Assembly: GCA_035519535.1 (NCBI GenBank)
Contig: DATIWF010000118.1
Location: 1 to 64,000 of the forward strand
Length of the DNA: 64,000 bases
Reading direction: 5' to 3'
Source of the DNA: DATEGZ01 sp035519535
GTDB taxonomy: Bacteria > Acidobacteriota > Vicinamibacteria > Vicinamibacterales > SCN-69-37
Shown: positions 43,801 through 52,257 of the stretch, in pieces
Layout of the letters: each line of letters begins with the position of its first letter
How positions within the stretch are numbered: position 1 is the first letter of the stretch
Notes under the pieces: model-generated
The model's database searches: none
Told to the model about the DNA's origin: nothing
The model's input: only the letters and a program-made list of their open reading frames with translations
Position numbers and translations under genes: made by a program

Positions 43801-43906
43801 CTGCTGCTGTCTAATACGTGCCAGGCGGCCGTTTGTTAGATCCGGCAGCCAATCGCGCTGTCACAGGCACCAAACTGCGCTGTCTTCCGCCCGCCAGTCC
43901 GTGACA

Positions 43907-45307
43907 TCACTGCAGGTGCGCCCGCGCGAGCGCCAGCCCTTCTTCGAGCGTTGTGATCTCGCCGTCGAGCTGCGCCTCGTAGATCTTTTTCAGCAACTCG
44001 CCCATGCGCGGGCCCGGAGCGACGCCGAGCTCGAGCAGGTGGCGGCCCATCACGAGCGGCGCCGGCGGGGCGTGCTCGACGCCGAGCGCGCGCGCGCGAT
44101 CGAGGAACCAGTCCATCGCCGAGCAATCGAAGTCGCCGGCGCGGCCGTGGCAGTCGGCCTTCGCAAACCGCGCGAGCAGTTCGAGATCCACTTTCAGCGC
44201 CAGACGGCGGAACGCGCCGTCGGTGACCGGCGTCTTCGACTTGAAGAACGCGCTCGGCTTGAGGTGGTGCGCCGTCAGGCCCAGCACGGCCGCGCGCACG
44301 TCGTAGCCGTCGAGCGTGTGCACGTTCAGCCGGTCGAGGAACGACGACGCGGGTGAGACGCCGCCTTCCTCGTGGCCCGGCGATCGGATCCGGCCGTCGA
44401 TCACCGCCGTCGTCGCGGGCTTGCCGAGGTCGTGGCAGATCGCGCCCAGCATCATCGCCACTGCGGGGCCGCGGCTGAGACCGGCGAGTCGCTTCCGCGC
44501 TTCGTCCACGACCATGAGCATGTGGACCCACACATCGCCCTCGGGGTGCCACTCGGGCTCCTGCGGGCAGTCCACCAGCGTGCGCAGCTCGGGCCAGAGC
44601 CGATCGACCACGCCCAGGTCGAGCGCGAGCGCGAGGCCGATGGACGGGCGCTCCGCGTTGAGGAGCAGTTTCTCCATCTCGCCCCAGACGCGCTCGCTCG
44701 GCAGATCGTCGAGCGGGATCTGCTCGCAGAGCAAGCGCGTCTCGGGCGTGAGCTCGAGCTCGAAGCGCGCCGCGAACTGCAGCGCGCGGAGGACCCGCAG
44801 GCTGTCGTCGGCGAATGTCGCCGGATCGACGACGCGGAGCAGCTTGAACTCGAGGTCCCGCCGGCCCTGGAACGGATCGAGGACCTCGCCGGTCAGCGGG
44901 TCCAGCGAGATCGCGTTGATCGTGAAATCACGGCGCCGCGCGGCGTCTTCGATCGACAGGGACGGGTCGCCCTCGACCGTGAAGCCCTTGTGGCCGCGCC
45001 CGGTTTTCGACTCGCGGCGGGGAAGCGAGACATCGACGTCGCCGATTTTGTAGACCGTGAAGCTCTCGCCCACGGTGTCCACGCGGCCCGCCGCGTCGAG
45101 CAGGCCACGCAGTCGATCGGCGGGCACGCCGAAGACCTCGAGATCGACGTCCTTCGACAGGCGGCCGAGGAGCGCGTCGCGCACCCAGCCGCCGACGATG
45201 AGCGCGCGGCCGCCGGCCGCGGCGACGGTCCGGGCGATGGTCCGCGCCAAATCCGGGACCCGCGCCAGATCCGGCCCGCGCGCGAGATCAGGCCTGTGGC
45301 TTGGCAT
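43907..45307 (-). CDS. cca: CCA tRNA nucleotidyltransferase with HD domain
   Basis: 466 residues. The head domain has GGRALIVGGWVRDALLGRLS and KDVDLEVFGVP with the catalytic acids, then RRDFTINAISLDPLTGEVLD and DDSLRVLRALQFAARF. An HD-type domain follows (MMLGAICHDLGKPATT and TAHHLKPS). It adds or repairs the 3' CCA of tRNA; the HD part may carry phosphatase/phosphodiesterase activity. The first 20 residues hold an 18-bp tandem repeat (PDLARG-PDLARV-PDLART; 45239-45292) that overlaps the upstream SDR stop, so the true start may be slightly later. Confidence 0.92.
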   Translation of the reverse strand: MPSHRPDLARGPDLARVPDLARTIARTVAAAGGRALIVGGWVRDALLGRLSKDVDLEVFGVPADRLRGLLDAAGRVDTVGESFTVYKIGDVDVSLPRRESKTGRGHKGFTVEGDPSLSIEDAARRRDFTINAISLDPLTGEVLDPFQGRRDLEFKLLRVVDPATFADDSLRVLRALQFAARFELELTPETRLLCEQIPLDDLPSERVWGEMEKLLLNAERPSIGLALALDLGVVDRLWPELRTLVDCPQEPEWHPEGDVWVHMLMVVDEARKRLAGLSRGPAVAMMLGAICHDLGKPATTAVIDGRIRSPGHEEGGVSPASSFLDRLNVHTLDGYDVRAAVLGLTAHHLKPSAFFKSKTPVTDGAFRRLALKVDLELLARFAKADCHGRAGDFDCSAMDWFLDRARALGVEHAPPAPLVMGRHLLELGVAPGPRMGELLKKIYEAQLDGEITTLEEGLALARAHLQ

Positions 45308-46115
45308 CGTGCGCCGCCCCGATCGGCTTGCGCCGCCGGCCGAACTTCTGGACGACCCGATCCGCCTGCGCGGGCGCGATGACGCTGAGCACGGCAAGCC
45401 ACCACGCCTTCGGAAACGGGTAGACCTCGGCTTTCGGCGAGACGATGCAGTCGGCAATGCTCTTCGCGACCTGCTCGGCCGACTGGCGAGGCCCGGTGCC
45501 GCTCACGGTGTGGCCGAAGTCGCGCGCGATCGTCTCGTGAAACTCCGTCGTCGTCACCACCGGGAACACGACGGACGCGCGAAACGCCGTACCGACGAAC
45601 TCCGCGCGAAGCGACTCGATGAAGGCGAGCTGCGCGGCCTTCGTCGCCGCGTACACGCTCGACCCGCCGACGCCGCGGCGACCGACGATCGACGACACCG
45701 CGATGATGTGGCCGTGGCCCTGCGTGCGGAACACGCGCATGGCGGCGTGCGCCGCGTAGAGCGTGCCCAGCAGGTTGACCTCCACCAGGCGCCGCATGGC
45801 GTCGGGCGGCGTGTCGTCGAGCGTCCCGTGGTATCCGATGCCGGCGTTGCAGATCATCACGTCCAGCGTGCCGAAGGCCTCGACCGCGCGCGCGACGAGC
45901 GCGTCCATGTCGGCCTCGCGCGTGACGTCGCCGGGCACCGCGAGGGCTCGTCCGCCGCGGCGGCCGATCGCGGCAGCGATCTCGGTGAGCCGGTCGCCGC
46001 GGCGCGCTGACAGCACGACCGCCGCGCCCTCGGCGGCGCAGCGCTCGGCCGTCGCCCGCCCGATGCCGGCCGACGCGCCGGTGATCGCCACGACACGTCC
46101 GGAGAGCCTGCTCAT
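45288..46115 (-). CDS. Short-chain dehydrogenase/reductase
   Basis: 275 residues. Cofactor loop AITGASAGIGRATAERCAAE, acidic/basic end VVLSARRGDRLTEI (Arg suggests NADP), CNAGIGYHG, catalytic Ser in IIAVSSIVGRRG and Tyr-Lys in SSVYAATKAAQLAF. A C-terminal PFPKAWWLAVLSVIAPAQAD segment is hydrophobic. A classical SDR with unknown substrate, of the 'SDR family oxidoreductase' near DltE/YqjQ-type. It overlaps the cca gene by 20 bases and is divergent from the M20 peptidase. Confidence 0.88.
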   Translation of the reverse strand: MSRLSGRVVAITGASAGIGRATAERCAAEGAAVVLSARRGDRLTEIAAAIGRRGGRALAVPGDVTREADMDALVARAVEAFGTLDVMICNAGIGYHGTLDDTPPDAMRRLVEVNLLGTLYAAHAAMRVFRTQGHGHIIAVSSIVGRRGVGGSSVYAATKAAQLAFIESLRAEFVGTAFRASVVFPVVTTTEFHETIARDFGHTVSGTGPRQSAEQVAKSIADCIVSPKAEVYPFPKAWWLAVLSVIAPAQADRVVQKFGRRRKPIGAAHDAKPQA

Positions 46116-46142
46116 TGACGCGATCCTAATCGAATCGACTAT

Positions 46143-46201
46143 TCTGCGTGCTGCGCTTTGCCGGTTGCCTGCTGGCTTTCGCTTTTGCCTTGTGCCCTGA
46201 C
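46143..46201. repeat. Degenerate 7-bp-period repeat in divergent gap
   Basis: TTTGCCG, GTTGCCT, GCTGGCT, TTCGCTT, TTGCCTT, GTGCCCT leads directly to the ATG at 46202. It is the complement-type version of the GGCAGAA/GGCAAAA units. Read as protein it gives a false signal-peptide-like extension. Confidence 0.55.
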
Positions 46202-47335
46202 ATGGATCCCCTGCCCCTGCTTCGCGACCTCGTCGCCGTCAACTCGGTCAACCCGTCGCTCGTGCCCGGAGCGCCCGGCGAAGCGCAGGCCGCCGAGGTG
46301 GCACGCGCGGCGATGGCCGCCGCCGGACTGGACGTGGTTCTGCAGGAAGCGGCGCCCGGCCGGCCGAACGTCGTCGGCGTGCTCGATGGGCGGACGACGG
46401 GTCCGTCGCTGATGTTCTGCGGGCACCTCGACACGGTCGGCGTCGAAGGGATGACGACGCCGTTCGTGCCGCGCGTGGAGGACGGTCGGTTGTATGCGCG
46501 CGGCGCGCAGGACATGAAGGGCGGCGTGGCGTCGATGATCGCCGCTGCGGCGATCCTCGCGCGATCGTGGACGCGCGGGACGCTGATCGTCGCGGCCGTC
46601 GTCGACGAGGAGTACGAAAGCCTCGGCGCCGAGGCGCTCGTGCGCGATTGGCACGCCGACGCGGCGATCATCACCGAGCCCACCGACCTTCGGCTCGCGA
46701 TCGGCCACAAGGGTTTCGCGTGGCTCGAAATCGTGACCCACGGCCGCGCCGCGCACGGCAGCCGCCCGGAGGATGGCCGCGACGCGATCGCGCGGATGGG
46801 CCGCGTGCTCGGCGCGCTCGAGGGCCGCGACCGCGAACTGCGCGCGCGCCCGCCGGCGCCGTTCCAGGGCACCGGCTCGCTCCACGCGTCGCTCATCAGC
46901 GGCGGGCACGAGCTCAGCAGCTATCCCGACCGCTGCACGCTCGAGATGGAGCGGCGCACGGTTGCCGAGGAGGACGGTCCGGCGGTGCTCCAGGAGGTGA
47001 ACGCGATCCTCGATCGGCTGAAGCGTGACGACCCCGAGTTCCGCGCCGAGACGCGTCTGGTCACGTACCGTCCGCCGCACCGGCTCGACGCGGCGCACCC
47101 GCTCGTGACGTCCGCCATCGCCGCCCTCGGGCGCGCGGGCCGGCCAGCCGAGCCGACCGGCATGTCGTTCTGGACCGACGCGGCAATCCTCGCGGCCGCC
47201 GGGACGCCCTCCGTGCTCTTCGGTCCAGGCGGGGCCGGCCTCCACAGCACCAGCGAGTTCGTCATCGTCGAGGATCTCTACACGTGCAGGGATGTGCTCG
47301 TCGACGTTACGCGCAGCTGGTGTGCGGGAACATAG
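46202..47335 (+). CDS. M20-family metallopeptidase, ArgE/DapE type
   Basis: 377 residues from ATG 46202. Metal-site motifs: MFCGHLDTVGVEG (His and Asp), YARGAQDMKGGVASMI (bridging Asp), VVDEEYESLGAEA (Glu-Glu), the dimerisation lid beginning GHKGFAWLEIVTHGRAAHGS, and the C-terminal GPGGAGLHSTSEFV with the last His. It hydrolyses an N-acyl amino acid such as acetylornithine or succinyl-diaminopimelate, but the exact substrate cannot be told. The upstream repeat gives the frame a hydrophobic pseudo-leader, which I exclude. Confidence 0.9.
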   Translation: MDPLPLLRDLVAVNSVNPSLVPGAPGEAQAAEVARAAMAAAGLDVVLQEAAPGRPNVVGVLDGRTTGPSLMFCGHLDTVGVEGMTTPFVPRVEDGRLYARGAQDMKGGVASMIAAAAILARSWTRGTLIVAAVVDEEYESLGAEALVRDWHADAAIITEPTDLRLAIGHKGFAWLEIVTHGRAAHGSRPEDGRDAIARMGRVLGALEGRDRELRARPPAPFQGTGSLHASLISGGHELSSYPDRCTLEMERRTVAEEDGPAVLQEVNAILDRLKRDDPEFRAETRLVTYRPPHRLDAAHPLVTSAIAALGRAGRPAEPTGMSFWTDAAILAAAGTPSVLFGPGGAGLHSTSEFVIVEDLYTCRDVLVDVTRSWCAGT

Positions 47336-47340
47336 TCGGC

Positions 47341-47451
47341 ACGTCGGGTACGTCGGGTACGTCGGGTACGTCGGGTACGTCAGGTACGTCGGGTACGTCG
47401 GGTACGTCAGGTCCAGGAACGCGCTGACGCAGGCGTACCCGCCGTACCGAC
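47341..47451. repeat. 9-bp-period GGGTACGTC tandem repeat with conserved tail
   Basis: Seven consecutive 9-bp units (GGGTACGTC or AGGTACGTC) run from 47346 to 47408, then AGGTCC and AGGAACGCGCTGACGC (47415-47430), followed by short inverse units (GCGTACCC, GCCGTACC). It lies between the convergent M20 peptidase and proline dehydrogenase genes. Head and tail match 26705-26855. Confidence 0.85.
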
Positions 47452-48386
47452 TATTTCTCCCGAAACAAGCTCCTAACGACGAACTGCACGTTCGCCGGCC
47501 GCTCGCCGAGTCGCCGCATGAAGTACGGAAACCACTCGCGGCCGAACGGCACGTAGACGCGCAGGCGGTAGCCCTCGGCCGCGAGCGACGCCTGCAGGTC
47601 GCGCCGGATGCCGTAGAGCATCTGGAATTCGAACGCGGACGGCGCGATGCCGTGCGCGGACGCGAACCGCTTCGTCGCGTCGATCATCGCGGGGTCGTGC
47701 GTCGCAATCGCGGGCGCCTTGCCGCCGCGCAGCAGCGTCTCCATGAGCGACACGAACGCGGCGTCCACCTCCGACTTGCGCTGATACGCCACGCTGCGCG
47801 GCTCGCGATACGCGCCCTTGACCAGCCGGACGGGCACGCCCATCGCGATCAGATGCGCGGCGTCGTCCATCGAGCGCCGGAGGTACGATTGGAGCACGAC
47901 GCCGACGTTCCGGTAGCCGATGCCCCAGGTCGTTTCGAGCGTCTCGAGCGTCTGCGCGGTGTGCGACGAGCTCTCCATGTCGATGCGGACGAAGAACCCG
48001 TGCTCGCTCGCGCGGTCGAGCACGCGCCGAAGGTTGTCGACCGAGGTGGCGCGATCGATGCTGAGCCCGAGCTGCGTGAGCTTGAGCGAGATGTTGCGGG
48101 AGATCCCGGCCCGTGCGATCTCGCGGATCGTGTCGATGTACGCGCGCGTCGCGGCGTCGGCCGCTTCAATAGACTCGACGCTCTCGCCGAGCAGGTCGAG
48201 CGTCACGGTGAGCCCGCCGCGCTCGATCGCCCGCGCCGCCTCGATCGCGTCCGCGACCTGCTCGCCCGCGACGAACCGCCGCGCGAAGCTGGCCGGGCTT
48301 CGCATCCCGTAGCGCGACGCCGCCCGCTTCAACGCCCGACTCGACGCCAGCGCAGAGAAGACGGCCTTGGACGCCGCGTCGAACAT
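47451..48386 (-). CDS. Proline dehydrogenase (monofunctional)
   Basis: 311 residues. FAD-dependent oxidation of proline to pyrroline-5-carboxylate. TIM-barrel landmarks: GGLTVTLDLLGESVESIEAA, ISLKLTQLGLSIDR, FFVRIDMESSSHTAQTLETL, VGVVLQSYLRRSMDDAAHL, VRLVKGAYREP, PAIATHDPAMID, EFQMLYGIRRDLQ and YVPFGREWFPYFMRRLGERP, the last holding the paired Arg that bind the proline carboxylate. It has no P5C dehydrogenase half. ATG 48386 overlaps the stop of the acyltransferase gene as TGATG. Confidence 0.95.
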   Translation of the reverse strand: MFDAASKAVFSALASSRALKRAASRYGMRSPASFARRFVAGEQVADAIEAARAIERGGLTVTLDLLGESVESIEAADAATRAYIDTIREIARAGISRNISLKLTQLGLSIDRATSVDNLRRVLDRASEHGFFVRIDMESSSHTAQTLETLETTWGIGYRNVGVVLQSYLRRSMDDAAHLIAMGVPVRLVKGAYREPRSVAYQRKSEVDAAFVSLMETLLRGGKAPAIATHDPAMIDATKRFASAHGIAPSAFEFQMLYGIRRDLQASLAAEGYRLRVYVPFGREWFPYFMRRLGERPANVQFVVRSLFREK

Positions 48387-49513
48387 CAGTGGGTCATCCC
48401 GCGACGGCGGGTCAGCAGGTGCTCGATCGTGCGCGCGTAGTACCGGAGGACGATGCGATCGCGGACCCGGAGGCGCTGGCGCTCCTGGACGAGCACGCCG
48501 CGCCCGACGAGCAGCTCCACGCCTTCCTCCACGGCCTGCGCGCCCGTCCACACGGCGAGATTCGCGCCCTCGGCCTGGAACGCCGCGAGCAGCTCGTCGA
48601 TCCGGGCGGCCAACTCCGCGCGCGTCGCTTGCGGCCGCATGGCGGTCGCGACCAGCGCCGTCGGCAGCACCTTGTAGAGCCGCCCAATCTCGTCCTGGAT
48701 CCGGCGCGTGAGCGTGACCAGGTCGCGCCGCGCCTCCGGGTCGTAGTCGGCCAGCGGAATCGCCTGGCCGAACGTCACGAACGCGCGCGACTGGTAGCCG
48801 ACGGCATACCGCACCATCTCGGCGACTTCCTGCGCGAACGGGCGCGTGCGCTTGCGCGTCGCCTGGCGCGACACCATGTGGTCCTCGAGCACCAGGTCGT
48901 ACGCGACGCTCATCGGCACCACCGAAATCTCGTGGCGGTCGGCCGCGAGCGCCGCCTGGAGCAGCCCGGTCTTGGGCGGCTTCAGCTCGCCGCTGTAGCT
49001 GCGCCCGCCCTCGGCGTAATAGAGCAGGTCGTGCTCCTTCAACACCTCCGCCACGTACGCGCGCAGCGTCACGAGGTAGACCGGATCCTTGCTGTTGCGC
49101 CGGATCGGGATCGCGCCCGTGACGTGGCGATGAAGCAGGCCGAGCGCGCCGCCGAACAGATTGATCCCGGCGGCCATGAGCGGCGGCCGGATGCCGTGGT
49201 CGTCGAGCACGAGCGGCTCGACGAGGTAGTCGAGATGGCTCTTGTGGTTCGAGACGTAGACGACGCGGCCCAGGCGCGTGGCCTCGATGGCGCGCGGCAC
49301 GCCCTCGGCGACGCGCCGGACTTTTCTGAGGATCGGATACAGCGGATGCTGCAGCGCGCGATAGAAGCGGTACCGCTGCGTCGTGCGCAGCTCGACGAGA
49401 TACTCCTCAATCCGCCGACGGGTCTCCGCCGCCGTCGCGCCCTGCACGCCCTGGAGGTACCGGGCGACGTCGTCGCGGGCGAGCACGGCGCGCGTGATGT
49501 CGTCCAGCCTCAC
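48386..49513 (-). CDS. PlsB-like glycerol-3-phosphate acyltransferase family protein
   Basis: 375 residues from GTG 49513. LPLAT signatures: VVYVSNHKSHLDYLVEPL (H-x4-D), GAIPIRRNSKDPVYLVTL, LYYAEGGRSYSGELKPPKTG and SVVPMSVAYDLVLED. This order matches PlsB/GPAT rather than PlsC, but it lacks the long N-terminal region of E. coli PlsB. It may make lysophosphatidate or acylate another alcohol. A TATAGT box on the minus strand (49521-49526) suggests transcription starting at or next to the GTG. Coupled with proline dehydrogenase downstream. Confidence 0.85.
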   Translation of the reverse strand: MRLDDITRAVLARDDVARYLQGVQGATAAETRRRIEEYLVELRTTQRYRFYRALQHPLYPILRKVRRVAEGVPRAIEATRLGRVVYVSNHKSHLDYLVEPLVLDDHGIRPPLMAAGINLFGGALGLLHRHVTGAIPIRRNSKDPVYLVTLRAYVAEVLKEHDLLYYAEGGRSYSGELKPPKTGLLQAALAADRHEISVVPMSVAYDLVLEDHMVSRQATRKRTRPFAQEVAEMVRYAVGYQSRAFVTFGQAIPLADYDPEARRDLVTLTRRIQDEIGRLYKVLPTALVATAMRPQATRAELAARIDELLAAFQAEGANLAVWTGAQAVEEGVELLVGRGVLVQERQRLRVRDRIVLRYYARTIEHLLTRRRGMTH

Positions 49514-49664
49514 GGCTCGAACTATAACAGAGGGTCGCCGCCGGAGGCCCGCCCGACGCGGCAAATCGCGCTAGGATTGGGGGTTAGGGCAACGCCGGGC
49601 CCGTCTATCGTGGTCCGGCGACCTGCCGAAAAGAAGCAGGACGTTTCAGGGGAGGACCGAGCTG

Positions 49665-51032
49665 ATGGGCAAACAGGACCGCACGAGTGAGGCCGCCAGG
49701 GCCGTTGACGACTTCATGGGACAGCTGGTCAAGCGCAGTCCCGACCAGCCGGAGTTCCACCAGGCCGTCCGGGAGGTGGCTGACTCACTGATGCCATTCG
49801 TTCTCGAACGCCCCGAATACCAGAAGGCCCGCATTCTCGACCGCCTCACCGAGCCGGACCGCATCATCATCTTCCGTGTAACCTGGCTCGACGACGCGGG
49901 CAACGTCCAGATCAATCGCGGCTACCGCGTGCAGTTCAGCAACGCGATCGGTCCCTACAAGGGCGGGCTGCGCTTCCATCCGACCGTCAACCTGTCGGTG
50001 CTCAAGTTTCTCGGCTTCGAGCAGATCTTGAAGAACAGCCTCACCGGCCTGCCGATGGGCGGCGCGAAGGGCGGATCGAATTTCGATCCGAAAGGGAAGT
50101 CGGACGCCGAGGTCGAGCGCTTCTGCCAGGCGTTCATGACCGAGCTGTATCGTTACATCGGCGACGACGTGGACGTGCCGGCCGGCGACATCGGCGTCGG
50201 CGGGCGCGAGATCGGCTACCTCTTCGGTCAGTACCGGCGCATCACCGGACGATTCAACAGCGTGCTGACGGGCAAGGGGCTCGCCTACGGCGGCAGCCTG
50301 ATCCGGCCGGAGGCGACGGGCTACGGCTGCGTGTACTTCGCGGAGAACATGCTCCGCCACGTGGGCGATGGCCTGCGCGGCAAGACGTGCGTCGTGTCGG
50401 GCTCAGGCAACGTCGCGATCTACACGGTCGAGAAGGCGATCCAGCTCGGCGCGAAGGTCGTGACGATGTCCGACTCGGATGGGTTCATCTACGATCCCGC
50501 CGGCATCGATGAGGGCAAGCTCGCCTGGGTGAAGGAGCTCAAGGAGGTCCGCCGCGGTCGGATCAAGGAATACGCCGAGCGCTTCAAGTGCGAGTTCCAC
50601 GCCGGCAAGCGCCCGTGGGCCGTGCCGTGCCAGGCCGCGTTCCCGAGCGCGCACGAGAACGAGATCGACAGGGGCGACGCGGAACAGCTCGTCAAGAGCG
50701 GCTGCAAGGTCGTCGGCGAGGGCGCAAACATGCCGACGACGCTCGAGGCGACGCACATCCTGATTGACGGCGGCGTGGCGTTCGGGCCGGGCAAGGCGGC
50801 CAACGCCGGGGGCGTGTCCGTTTCGGGTCTCGAGATCAGCCAGAACGCGCAGCGCCTCGTCTGGAGCCGCGAGGAAGTGGACCATCGCCTCGGCGACATC
50901 ATGACGCGCATCCACGAGCGCTGCGTCGAGTACGGCCGGCGGCCGGATGGGCGCGTGAACTACGTGGACGGCGCGAATCGCGCGGGGTTTGCGAAGGTCG
51001 CCGACGCCATGCTGGCCAACGGGGCCATCTGA
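49665..51032 (+). CDS. gdhA: NADP-specific glutamate dehydrogenase
   Basis: 455 residues, hexameric GDH of the E. coli/Clostridium type. Substrate lysines lie in GPYKGGLRFHPTVNLSVLKF and GLPMGGAKGGSNFDPKGKSD; PAGDIGVGGREIGYLFGQYR follows; the nucleotide-binding domain has TCVVSGSGNVAIYTVEKAIQ; the end has ANAGGVSVSGLEISQNAQRL. It assimilates ammonium onto 2-oxoglutarate. The N-terminus (FMGQLVKRSPDQPEFHQAVR) is typical. GGGGAGG lies upstream of the ATG. No nitrogen regulatory site recognised. Confidence 0.95.
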   Translation: MGKQDRTSEAARAVDDFMGQLVKRSPDQPEFHQAVREVADSLMPFVLERPEYQKARILDRLTEPDRIIIFRVTWLDDAGNVQINRGYRVQFSNAIGPYKGGLRFHPTVNLSVLKFLGFEQILKNSLTGLPMGGAKGGSNFDPKGKSDAEVERFCQAFMTELYRYIGDDVDVPAGDIGVGGREIGYLFGQYRRITGRFNSVLTGKGLAYGGSLIRPEATGYGCVYFAENMLRHVGDGLRGKTCVVSGSGNVAIYTVEKAIQLGAKVVTMSDSDGFIYDPAGIDEGKLAWVKELKEVRRGRIKEYAERFKCEFHAGKRPWAVPCQAAFPSAHENEIDRGDAEQLVKSGCKVVGEGANMPTTLEATHILIDGGVAFGPGKAANAGGVSVSGLEISQNAQRLVWSREEVDHRLGDIMTRIHERCVEYGRRPDGRVNYVDGANRAGFAKVADAMLANGAI

Positions 51033-51044
51033 AGACCAGAGGGC

Positions 51045-51707
51045 ATGAAGGACATGGCGTCGATGACGTTCATGAAGGACAACCAAAGGGCATGTCCGCT
51101 CATCGTGTTCGTCATCGCCTTCATGTTCTTCATGATTCCGAGCGCGCCTTCGGCGCAGTCCGTTCAAGTGCCAGAGGTCAAGATTGAAACCTCGCTGGGC
51201 AACATCACAATCGCGGTCGACACGGCGCGCGCTCCGATCACGGCCGCGAATTTTCTCAAATACGTCAACGCGGGGCTGTACGACGGCGGGCGCTTCTATC
51301 GCGTCACGCGGCCCGACAACTACACACCGGCGCCGCCGAATCGCCCGGCGATGGAGATCATTCAGGGCGGCATCGACCCGGCGAAGCGCTCGCAGGGCTT
51401 CGCGCCGATCCCGCTCGAGCGGACGAGCGTGACGGGGCTCAAGCACGTCGCGGGCACCGTGTCGATGGCGCGCGGGACCGCCGCCGACACCGCGACGTCC
51501 GAGTTCTTCATCCTGCTCGACGATCAGCCCTCGCTCGACTTCGGCGGCAAACGCTTCGACGACGAGCAGGGCGCGGCGGCGTTCGGCCGTGTCGCGGCCG
51601 GCATGGACGTTGTCCGCAAGATTCAGCAGCAGGGGCCGCTGCAGGACCAGAACCGGCAGTACCTCGTCACGCCGGTGCCGATCACGCGCATGAGTGTGGT
51701 CAGGTAA
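51045..51707 (+). CDS. Exported cyclophilin-type peptidyl-prolyl isomerase
   Basis: 220 residues. The cyclophilin core is short and bacterial: VKIETSLGNITIAVDTARAP, TAANFLKYVNAGLYDGGRFY, MEIIQGGIDPAKRSQG, GTVSMARGTAADTATSEFFI and VAAGMDVVRKIQQQ. It assists protein folding in the periplasm. The signal peptide region (LIVFVIAFMFFMI) and the preceding residues are encoded by 9-bp-period units (ATGAAGGAC; TTCATGTTC) in inverted pair, so the export signal seems to have grown from repeat DNA. The true start is uncertain among the ATGs at 51045-51072. Confidence 0.88.
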   Translation: MKDMASMTFMKDNQRACPLIVFVIAFMFFMIPSAPSAQSVQVPEVKIETSLGNITIAVDTARAPITAANFLKYVNAGLYDGGRFYRVTRPDNYTPAPPNRPAMEIIQGGIDPAKRSQGFAPIPLERTSVTGLKHVAGTVSMARGTAADTATSEFFILLDDQPSLDFGGKRFDDEQGAAAFGRVAAGMDVVRKIQQQGPLQDQNRQYLVTPVPITRMSVVR

Positions 51708-51761
51708 GGCAGAAGGCAGAGCCCCTTCAGGAACCCCGTTGGGGACCCCGCGACGAACTGT
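51708..51761. repeat. Short heptad tract and CCCC/GGGG hairpin between convergent genes
   Basis: AAGGCAG-AAGGCAG (GGCAGAA family) begins right after the isomerase stop. ACCCCGTTGGGGA then forms a short hairpin. Together they probably terminate the isomerase transcript ahead of the convergent GAF gene. Confidence 0.5.
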
Positions 51762-52214
51762 CTAGATCTTCACGCTGATCGCGCGTGCGACGGCCTCGAG
51801 CAGCGTCCGATCGGCTGCGCCGAACGCCGCCGGCTGATCGCTGTCGATATCGATCTCGCCGAGGACGGTCGTGCCGCGCATGATCGGCACGACGATTTCC
51901 GACTTCGTCTCGAGGCTGCACGCCAGATAGCGGGGATCGCTGTTCACGTCGTCGACGATGATCGTGGTCTTCTGGCTCGCGGCGGCGCCGCAGATGCCGC
52001 GATTGAGCGGGATGCGCGTGTGCGGCGACGGCTTGCCGAGGAACGGGCCGAGCACCAGCTCGTCGCCGTCCATCAGATAGATGCCGACCCACGAGTAGTG
52101 CGGGATGGCCGCCTTCAGCGCGGCGACGGCGTGTTCCATCGCGGCCTGCCGGTTCGGCGCGCTCGCAACCGTTCGCTCGAGGTCGTTTGCCAGACGCCCG
52201 TAGTCCGGACTCAT
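51762..52214 (-). CDS. GAF-domain protein, free methionine-(R)-sulfoxide reductase type
   Basis: 150 residues, a single GAF domain. It has the fRMsr layout: HYSWVGIYLMDGDELVLGPF, LNRGICGAAASQKTTIIVDD, DPRYLACSLETKSEIVVPIM, LGEIDIDSDQPAAF. In E. coli fRMsr three Cys act (84, 94, 118). Here the GICG Cys and the ACS Cys are kept, but the middle Cys position reads Ala (GAAAS). Reduction of free Met-R-O is therefore likely but with an altered disulfide route. Confidence 0.83.
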   Translation of the reverse strand: MSPDYGRLANDLERTVASAPNRQAAMEHAVAALKAAIPHYSWVGIYLMDGDELVLGPFLGKPSPHTRIPLNRGICGAAASQKTTIIVDDVNSDPRYLACSLETKSEIVVPIMRGTTVLGEIDIDSDQPAAFGAADRTLLEAVARAISVKI

Positions 52215-52257
52215 GTCTCAGCTCTCCACTGTCGGACTTCCTGACTTCCCGACTCTC
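52215..52257. repeat. 8-bp-period GACTTCCT repeat
   Basis: GACTTCCT-GACTTCCC-GACTCTCT lies in the gap between the DUF4149 and GAF genes. It resembles the heptad families but has an 8-base step. It is short, so confidence is moderate. Confidence 0.45.

Noticed and set aside
43801..43906. Possible tRNA or small RNA gene in the gap before cca
   Set aside because: No cloverleaf, T-loop or clear promoter and terminator could be recognised.
47341..47451. Possible CRISPR array
   Set aside because: Units of 9 bases are directly contiguous with no spacers, and no cas gene is present.
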